A stretch of DNA of 64,000 nucleotides from Hygrocybe punicea (taxonomy: Eukaryota; Basidiomycota; Agaricomycetes; Agaricales; Hygrophoraceae): positions 558,001 through 622,000 of the forward strand of contig OY744472.1 of NCBI GenBank assembly GCA_963556145.1, in the 5' to 3' direction. Made by a program: the position numbers and the translations under genes. This document shows positions 57,555-64,000 of the stretch, one piece after another. Positions within the stretch are counted from its first letter, which is position 1. Every line of letters begins with the position of its first letter. The notes under the pieces are model-generated. The model was not told the origin of the DNA and did no database searches. It saw only the letters and a list, made by a program, of their open reading frames with translations.

Positions 57555-59448
57555 TGTCATGATCCAAACAGGATTCGGATCAAAACATAGTAATATGCTG
57601 TCACTAGTCACCATCCCTACAGCACACATCACATTACAAGGACCATTCATACTGGAATGCCCCCATCTGCATATGGAGTAGAAAGGAATACCCTTATCTG
57701 CATATAGGACACACAGGAAATCCTTATCTGCACATAGGACATACATGAAACCCTTATCTAAACAAGGGACATGCAAGGAAACTCTTATCTACAGAAGGGA
57801 CATACAAGAAAACCCTTATCTATGCAGAGGAAATGAAGGAATACCCTTATCTTAACTGATAAGGCCCCCAAAACATCTTATCAGAGGCCAAAGAAGCACA
57901 AGAAGCACAGCCACATTCTTATCTCCAATCATAGAGATAACACATGCCACCCATCATTCCCTGATCAAGAAGCACATCACATTTCATATCAATTGATCAA
58001 ATACAGCCCAGCCCAGATCTTATCTTTTTCTTAACTGATAAGGATACACACATGGCATGGCATCAATTGATCAAGAAGCACAGCCTCAGGAAGATCATTC
58101 TAGAAGCATAGCCTGGCACAGCCCTTGCCTTTGATTCACACACCCAAGATTGGACCAGCAACATGACTCACTCCCATCAAATGTGAATCATTGGTCTATC
58201 CATGACAAATTATGACCCTTATGACATACTCATGACCCCCCATGACTCATTATGACCACCCATGACTAATTATGACTATTTCTGACTCATTATGCCCCCT
58301 CCTTTGATTATAATTCCTATGTGACTCATTAATTGACTCTGTATGAGTCACGAACCCATGCCTTCCTTTCTTATGACTCCTTATGAGTCATAACCCCCCC
58401 ATGCCTTTCATCATTATGACTCCTTATGAGTCATAAACCTATGCCTCTCCCCTATATGACTCCCTATGAGTCATATCCTATGCTCTCCATTTCATATACC
58501 ATTCTATGACTCAGTATGACTCCTGCTGTAGAATAGGTATATATAGAGCCCAGTTTCTGCTGGAGATGGCTCAGTCACCTAATCTGACAGGCCCAGTCAC
58601 AGGACAGTCCCTCTCCCAGATTCTGATTCACCCCTCTGTGTTTGTTTGTATTACTTGTGTAGTAGTACTTCAAATACCAATTGCAGTTCAAGTCATCATT
58701 CATTTGTTTAAGGATATCAATTGCAGTTATATTGATACTCCCTTATTACTTGTTTGATATATTTTCTTTGTGTTCTGTCACGTAGTACAGTCACATTCAT
58801 CTTCTTTCAAGTTCTATTGATCATCACCAAAGATATCCCAGTACTTTATTCTGCACTAGTAGCCAATGTGCGTTTGAAGCTTCGGAATAAAGTCCGATAT
58901 CTTGATTATCAATTCTACTTGCCTATTGTTCAGTTCATTCATTCTGTACATAGTATTTTGTCACACCTCCCTTTTGTCTGACATCTACTGTTACATTGCC
59001 CATTGCCCATCCTCTACCACCCATCGTCCATAATCTATCGCTCATCTCTGTTGTACCTCTGCTCATTGTATACTTGCTACTTGTATACTTGACTGTTGTA
59101 CACTTGTTCATCTTACACTGTTCATACTTGCTTGAGTTATTATCCGCTTATACTCTTGCATACCTCTTGTCACTCAAAGTCTTTACCTTTAGTAGGGAAG
59201 ACCTCACTGTTCACTCATCCTCTATAAGTCATACATCTGACTTATATTATTGTCAAGTATTTGTTGTATCTTTCAAAGCTAACCTTTGATAGGATTCACA
59301 CCACAACCCCACCACCCAACAGGAATAACCCAGAGTTATAGAAGAGCTAAATCCTTGTTCCCAAAGGACAACAAGGTAATTTCCCGATCAACGACGCACT
59401 CCGGAAACCCTTGGTGTGGATTTGTTCAAACACTTCCCATGCAAAACA
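57555..59448 (+). repeat. right LTR (1,894 bp)
   Basis: Same sequence as 44852-46745 at an offset of 12,703 bp, including TATA at 58538. It is followed by AAGTAAAAGG, which is inverted LARD#2 LTR sequence rather than the expected hAT#2 flank. Confidence 0.93.
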
Positions 59449-59519
59449 AAGTAAAAGGATAGTAAGAGAAATGGAAAGTAAAGCCACTGTAATACTAAGA
59501 AAATGGACAAGTAACGATG
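59449..59519 (-). repeat. LARD#2 right-LTR fragment (inverted)
   Basis: The complement (CTTTACTTTCCATTTCTCTT...) matches LARD#1 LTR around 23880-23925. It is interrupted by the hAT element at 59520 and bounded on the left by the Gag element LTR. Confidence 0.7.
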
Positions 59520-60809
59520 TAGTGTTGCCGAAGTTCGGTTCGGTCCAGTTTTTCGCTATTTTTGAAAAACCGGAACCAGAACCGATGGTTCGGTTCAGCG
59601 AAATGCCAAACCCGAACCGGAACCGTGTCGAACGGTTTCACGGCGTTTGGTCTGCGTTCAAATGCGGTTCGAACCGCGAACCCACCTCCAAATACCTCGC
59701 GTGGGCCAGATGTGCGTCAATTGACGCGGCTGTCACCCTCACGAGGTAGATGGGGGGGCTCCGTCTGTTTTTGCGAGGTTGGGTTGGGGCCAGGCACTTC
59801 CCACGGGCGTCCGTGCGTGCTACCCCTCGCGAAGAACGGGGACGCGTCAATTGACACGCTCCGTCTGTTTTCGCGAGGTTGGATGGGGCCGGGGACTTCC
59901 TATGGGCGTCCGCACGTCAATTGACGCGGCTAGGGCGTGTTCGTGAGGTGGGTCTTCGTCGTCGCCTCGTCCATTCCCCTCATTAGCCGATGTTGTTGGG
60001 ACTGGATTTGGGGGACGTACCTGGCTGCTGCCGCCGGTGTTGCTCTGCTGCTGCTGCTGCTGCTGCTGCTGCCGTTGCCGCTGCCGCTGCTGCTGTTGCA
60101 GTTGCTGCTGCTGCTGTTGCCGTTGCCGCTGCTGCTGCTGCTGTGGCCGTTGCCGCTGCGCTGCTGCTGCTGCTGCTGCTGTTGCCGTTGCCATTGCCGC
60201 TGCTGCTGTTGCCGTTGCCGCTGCGCTGCTGCTGCTGCTGCTGTTGTTGCGGTCATTTGGCCGTCGTCGTCGTTGTCGGGGTGGTGGTATGTGGTGTTGC
60301 CACTGCCGTTGCTGCTGCTGCCGCTGCTGCCATCGATTCACTCCGACTCGCGTTGGAACGCGAGGGAGGTTGTTGGGTGGAGTTGACCACGGGCGCCTTC
60401 TTTATGCGGTCAAGGTGGGCCACGGGGGGCTGTTCTATGTAATAAAATGTCAGTAAAATATAGTATGAGGCTGTTACTTACCGTGGTTGTTGAGTAACAT
60501 TAGTGTTGAGTCGAAATTGGGGTGTCGCGCGAGTATGTTTAAGGTCACATGACCTAAGTTCACGCGACTGCATAGAAAAAAATGTGAAAAATTAAGTATC
60601 TAAATGAGTATCTACGTAGGTAACTATACATTACGGTTCGCGGTTTGAACCGCGTTTGAACGTGGTTTGAACCGCATGTCAGTGCCAGAACTGCAAACTG
60701 AACCAGCGGTTCGGTTCAGCCAAATGGCTGAACCAGAACCGAACTTCCGGTTCGGTTCGCGGTTCAAACCGGGTTCGGATCGGTTCCGAACCGAACTTCG
60801 GCATCACTA
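59520..60809 (+). mobile_element. hAT MITE (1,290 bp) in the LARD#2 LTR
   Basis: Ends TAGTGTTGCCGAAGTTCGG and AACTTCGGCATCACTA; TSD TAACGATG at 59512-59519 and 60810-60817. Subterminal palindromes GCGTCAATTGACGC lie at 59714, 59844 (one change) and 59914. A GCTGCTGCT/GCCGTTGCC tract at 60040-60340 gives poly-Leu/Ala/Cys frames. Repeated GGTTCGGTTC/GAACCGAACC lies near both ends. No transposase. Confidence 0.93.
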
Positions 60810-61549
60810 TAACGATGAAGATGGACAAATAAGATAAACCTGATGATGAACAGACTGAAAATGGATAAATAATAATGAACCCAATGATGCCGACGATGTT
60901 GGGTATGGCAGGTCAGGTCGGGTTGGGTTGGGTTGGGAACGATGAATGAATAATGGAACAACGATAAAGATGACAAAGTGAACTATAAAAGTCTAAGGGT
61001 CTATGAGGACGAGCATCTGAAGGGATTAAAACATAATTCTGACTGTAAGGAAATGGGGACTAAGGGTATCTCTCTTTTGTATGGTCGTTGGGGACCATTT
61101 TTATAGTACATGTATGGGTAGTCTACTTTCTGTCATGTCTATTTTGGCTGATGGTAAACTGCAAAGAAAAGTTGGAAAGGGGGATGAGAAGAGGGGGGGT
61201 TGCGATGCGACGAAGACAGGAAAATGGAGGGAAAAGCAAATATCCAAGAAAAAGATCTAAAATGTCCTACATATCTCTGAAAGGATGAGGGGATGCGTAT
61301 ATAAGGCAAGTCCAAAGTTGGGAATTGAGTCCAATAAGATCCATCTCCTATAATTGGAACTCCAGGGCTTATGAGGCTGCTGGATTTGGTCCGAAAGCGG
61401 CCGTGACAAAGCGGCATACATTGGGTCACATTGAGTCACATCATGTTGGGTTACATTGGGTTGGAATGCAAGTCGTTTGGAGGCATCAGGTTCATCCAGA
61501 TTCGTGAGATATCAACAATATGGACTCAGGGGGACATCAAGTCTCTACA
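60810..61549 (-). repeat. LARD#2 right LTR (inverted, decayed)
   Basis: The complement aligns with LARD#1 23133-23880, starting at TGTAGAGACTTGATGTCCCC just after a TTTAAAGTATCCTGGAGA match to the LARD#1 sequence preceding its LTR. Substitutions are mostly CG to TG/CA. Confidence 0.8.
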
Positions 61550-62912
61550 TCTCCAGGATACTTTAAATAAAGACCATCCTTGGTCAATACTACATGGACT
61601 TGGGACTTGGAAGTGTGAGATGAGGCCGATGTGGTGGTTGTGGAATTGGGTTTGACAAGACGAGGCGGGTTGTGGATGACGTGAATGGGGACAGTGGATG
61701 GTGACTAGCAGAACATGGTGGACGGTTGGAGGCCAAGAGTGAGGAGTAGAGAACAAAAGTGGGTGAAGCCGTTGTCCAGACAATGAAACATATATGTAGA
61801 ACTGAAGCAAAATAAACTATAATGACGATATAACAAAGCGGAAATGAAACAAGAGGTGGAAAATTAGAGGAGTGGAACAAATAGGCAGTGGAAATGCAAA
61901 ATAGATAAAAAGAAATAAATTTCGGAGATCGGGATAAGATCAAATGTGACATGGCATTGGGGGTGGGTGACAGATACAAGTAAGGCATGAGCGGAAAGAA
62001 CATACCACAAAAGCGGATGACGAAGACAATGTAGGCAGGTCAGGTTAGGGTCGGCCACTTTGGTGGCTGTGAAAATGGGTGGTGAAAACAGTGGCATAGG
62101 CTGCAGAAAGCACATAACAATAAGCTTGGTGACATAGGCATAGAGGTATGATGATGACGGTAAACATGATATGATGACAGCAGAGGTTCGATACAATATG
62201 ACAACAACAGAGGTTCAATATGATATGACGGAGGTTCGATGGACGACAACGGAAGTTCGATAGATGATGGTGGAGGTTCAATATGTCGATACTAATATGG
62301 GGGCAATAATCAACAGATGTGATATCAGCCTCATACTAGGTGGTTCAGCACCAGCTTGGACCCATGGGGAAGCATTCTCCCCCATGGAGCTGAGAAATAC
62401 AGTTGGGTGGGTGGGAATCGAAACCAAGACAGGGAACATTGTGTCTGGGTCGAAACGATGGCAGATCAGGTTACTCGTGGGGAGTGGGGAACGATGGTTG
62501 TGGATCTGCAACAACAGAGCAAAATCTTAACGGGTCAAATGCGAGTGCATAGGCAGATGTGTGGGGTGCATGGGGAATGAGTGTAGTGGTGCATTGGGTG
62601 CGTGAGCAGGTATGTTGGGTGTGGTGGGTTTGTAAGCGGGTGTGTCGGGTGGATAATATGGGTGCTGGATGTGTTGGGAACAAGTGTAGTGGGTGTAGCG
62701 GGTTGCAGGAACAAGTCTATCTCTTTTTATCTTTTCATTTTCTTTCGTATATCTTGCTTTCTATTTATTTGATCTATCTATTTATTTACTTCTTATGCCG
62801 ATGGACAGTGATGGGATTTTCATAGGGTCAGGTTAGGTGGGTATGGGGGTGCAAAGGTGGTGGGTATGGGTTGTGAAACTGGAACTGGAACCAGATGCTT
62901 GAATTGAGCACC
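61550..62912 (-). mobile_element. LARD#2 interior (right part, inverted)
   Basis: The complement aligns with LARD#1 21810-23132. The best-preserved block (62264-62400) still keeps an open frame matching 22270-22416. It ends at TGAGCACC (62905-62912), the decayed partner of the hAT#1 TSD. Non-coding. Confidence 0.78.
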
Positions 62913-63831
62913 TAGTGTTGCCGAAGTTCAGTTCGGTCTGGTTCTGACCCTTTTTGGCGGAACCATGAACTGAACTTCGGGTCCAGTTTGGCGCATGGCC
63001 AAACCTGGACCCAGACAGCATCGAACCATCTTGCCGTGTTTGGTCTGGGTTCAGACGTGGTCTGAAACCCAGACCAAGGTGGGCTCCCATGAGCTCCATT
63101 CTCCTCGCAAATGGCAGGCACGTATCAATAGATACGGCACTGCATATCGCGAGGTAGATGGGTGCGGTGTAGAGGCTCCGGATCGTGTGGATCCGTTTCC
63201 TCTTCATATCCCACTCCGTTCCCATCCATTCCCATTCCCGTATTGTTGATTCTGTTCGATTCCACTCGTTTCCATCGATTCCGCTCTGGATTCTGCCTCC
63301 GGATTCGTTCCTACACGCACTGCAATGTCCCTAACGACGCGGAATCAGTATGTTTCTAGTTATATATCATGTATCTTCATTTCCCATCTCCTTCTACATA
63401 GCACCGCTCCACCTATCCTCCACTCCACTCCACCCCTATCATTTACAGCCTTCACTTGTAGTACTTAGTTACTACAGCACAGGATCCCTCTTAGTAGTAT
63501 AAAAAGTAGCACATTTATACTACAAACAATATAGAAAATACAGGATATCATTCCCCCTCACGTCTTATCACCGCACTTCAGTTCTATTTCTTAGTCCACT
63601 CCTCGTCCTTTCCCATACTCTCCCTCTGAGTCCGGAACCCCTGGATTCGGGTTGGATTGACCAGACTTCTAAAACGAAACTAAATTCCTCTGATCACTTC
63701 TTAGCTGATCACCACTTTCCGTAGATTCCCATTCCAGGTCTACAACAGAACTCGCCGTCACAGCGGGGGAGCCCTCCGGTGTCCCCAAGGGATGTGGAGG
63801 GATGGGGGGTCTTGTCCCATGGTCCCTGCCT
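62913..63831 (-). mobile_element. hAT#1 MITE, right portion (inverted), with solo LTR inside
   Basis: Starts TAGTGTTGCCGAAGTTCAG; palindrome GTATCAATAGATAC at about 63121. It is interrupted by a solo LTR (63168-63762). The end (63763-63831) repeats the sequence at 44337-44400 and stops at CCCTGCCT, the complement of the hAT#2 TSD. Confidence 0.87.
63168..63762 (+). mobile_element. solo LTR, 595 bp
   Basis: TGTAGAGGCTCC...CGCCGTCACA, TSD GCGG at 63164-63167 and 63763-63766. The homologous hAT#2 sequence at 44335 reads GGTGCGGGGGAGCCC without it, an exact empty site. Different family from the other LTRs here. It contains a TATAAAA-like motif near 63500. Confidence 0.88.
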
Positions 63832-63934
63832 TAGTGTTGCCGTAGTTCGGTTCCGAACCTAGCCGAACCCGGTTCAAACCCCGAACTGAACCCTAGGTTC
63901 AGTCTAAGTTCAGCCAAGTGCTGAACCGGACTGC
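63832..63934 (+). mobile_element. hAT#2 MITE, remaining end
   Basis: TAGTGTTGCCGTAGTTCGG onward for 103 bp, ending at CTGC (complement GCAG), where an LTR in reverse orientation begins. It completes the element interrupted at 44851. Confidence 0.87.
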
Positions 63935-64000
63935 TGTTTTGCGTGGGAAGTGTTTGAACAAATCCACACTAAGGGTTTCTGGAGTGCGTCGTTGATCGGG
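63935..64000 (-). repeat. start of another copy of the 1.9-kb LTR, reverse orientation (LTR-B)
   Basis: The complement of the last ~66 bp of the 44852-46745 LTR (ends TGTTTTGCGTGGGAAGTG). It is cut by the window end. Confidence 0.9.

Larger units (their letters stand above)
44852..59448 (+). mobile_element. 14.6-kb LTR retroelement with Gag-protease and unknown ORFs, no RT seen
   Basis: Two 1,894-bp LTRs (44852-46745, 57555-59448) of identical length, differing at very few positions (for example CCCACGC versus CCCATGC near the end), so insertion is recent. A PBS-like TGGAGCCCACCACGAGG lies at 46751. The left TSD GCGG (44848-44851) does not match the right flank AAGT; its partner GCAG is at 63931-63934 (complement), evidence for inversion of 59449-63934. 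Inside: Gag-protease ORF, a -1 frame unknown ORF split by a TRIM, and several unrecognised ORFs. I find no RT (YxDD), RNase H or integrase motif, so replication would need a helper. Confidence 0.9.

Noticed and set aside
44852..59448. Complete autonomous Gypsy/Copia element
   Set aside because: Intact LTRs and Gag-protease, but no YxDD, RNase H DEDD or integrase HHCC/DDE motif could be read in any frame between 49.7 and 57.5 kb.
62300..62450. tRNA-like gene (GGGAATCGAAACC with a nearby hairpin)
   Set aside because: The T-arm-like and anticodon-arm-like pieces do not assemble into a cloverleaf with a 7-bp acceptor stem on either strand.

Overview
The window is repeat-dominated DNA from a filamentous fungus, most likely an agaricomycete basidiomycete. 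The evidence is the ~45-56 nt GT-AG introns, fungal-type fatty acid synthase FAS1/FAS2 sequence, a DUF6570/PIF1-type Helitron protein, a LINE with an RNase H domain, and C/CpG-rich versus CpG-depleted copies of the same repeats. I see no intact housekeeping gene, rRNA or tRNA. Nearly everything is a nest of transposable elements, and most boundaries can be read directly from target-site duplications (TSDs).

Left half (1-24.7 kb). A non-coding LTR retroelement (LARD#1, 1807-24029, ~0.9-kb LTRs, TSD GCGG) sits in CAG/CGG-rich low-complexity DNA. Its left LTR was hit by a 16.2-kb hAT transposon (2679-18874, TSD TTATATAG); the right LTR (around 23994) preserves the empty site. The hAT encodes an apparently intact 957-aa BED/hAT transposase in 13 exons (4199-7682). 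Downstream it carries a captured, decayed fatty acid synthase chimera on the minus strand (FAS1 fragment joined to FAS2 fragment). The FAS2 part is split by a 7.1-kb foldback-like element (8017-15145) with inverted arms of about 3 kb built from ~34-bp tandem repeats. Removing that element and one TSD copy restores the FAS2 reading frame exactly.

Middle (24.7-36 kb). A possible small spliced gene with a solo LTR in one intron precedes a Helitron. The Helitron has a ~2,670-codon Rep/PIF1-helicase frame interrupted by a single TGA, a C-terminal USP-like cysteine protease and a candidate 3' hairpin-CTAG end. An inverted-repeat element follows.

Right half (36-64 kb). A second, CpG-depleted LARD copy (LARD#2) is the base layer. 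Into it went a 5'-truncated LINE (37720-40249, 12-bp TSD, itself split by a hAT MITE), further hAT MITEs, and a hAT-in-hAT nest that received a 14.6-kb LTR element (44852-59448). That element's 1,894-bp LTRs are nearly identical. It encodes a Gag-protease ORF with a C7 slippery site leading in the -1 frame into an unknown 644-codon ORF, plus several unrecognised ORFs, but I find no reverse transcriptase, RNase H or integrase. A 156-bp-LTR miniature element (TRIM) interrupts its second ORF. Four matching half-sites show that 59449-63934 is inverted relative to the ancestral order, bounded by inverted LTR copies; this is either a true inversion or a misassembly.

Cross-cutting patterns. Five of the six LTR insertions whose flanks can be read have 4-bp TSDs of the form N-CG-N (GCGG, CCGG, ACGT, GCGG, GCGG/GCAG). 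Older copies have lost CpG by CG to TG/CA change, visible even inside paired TSDs. The hAT family shares the TAGTGTT terminus, 8-bp TSDs, short subterminal palindromes and CAG-rich interiors.
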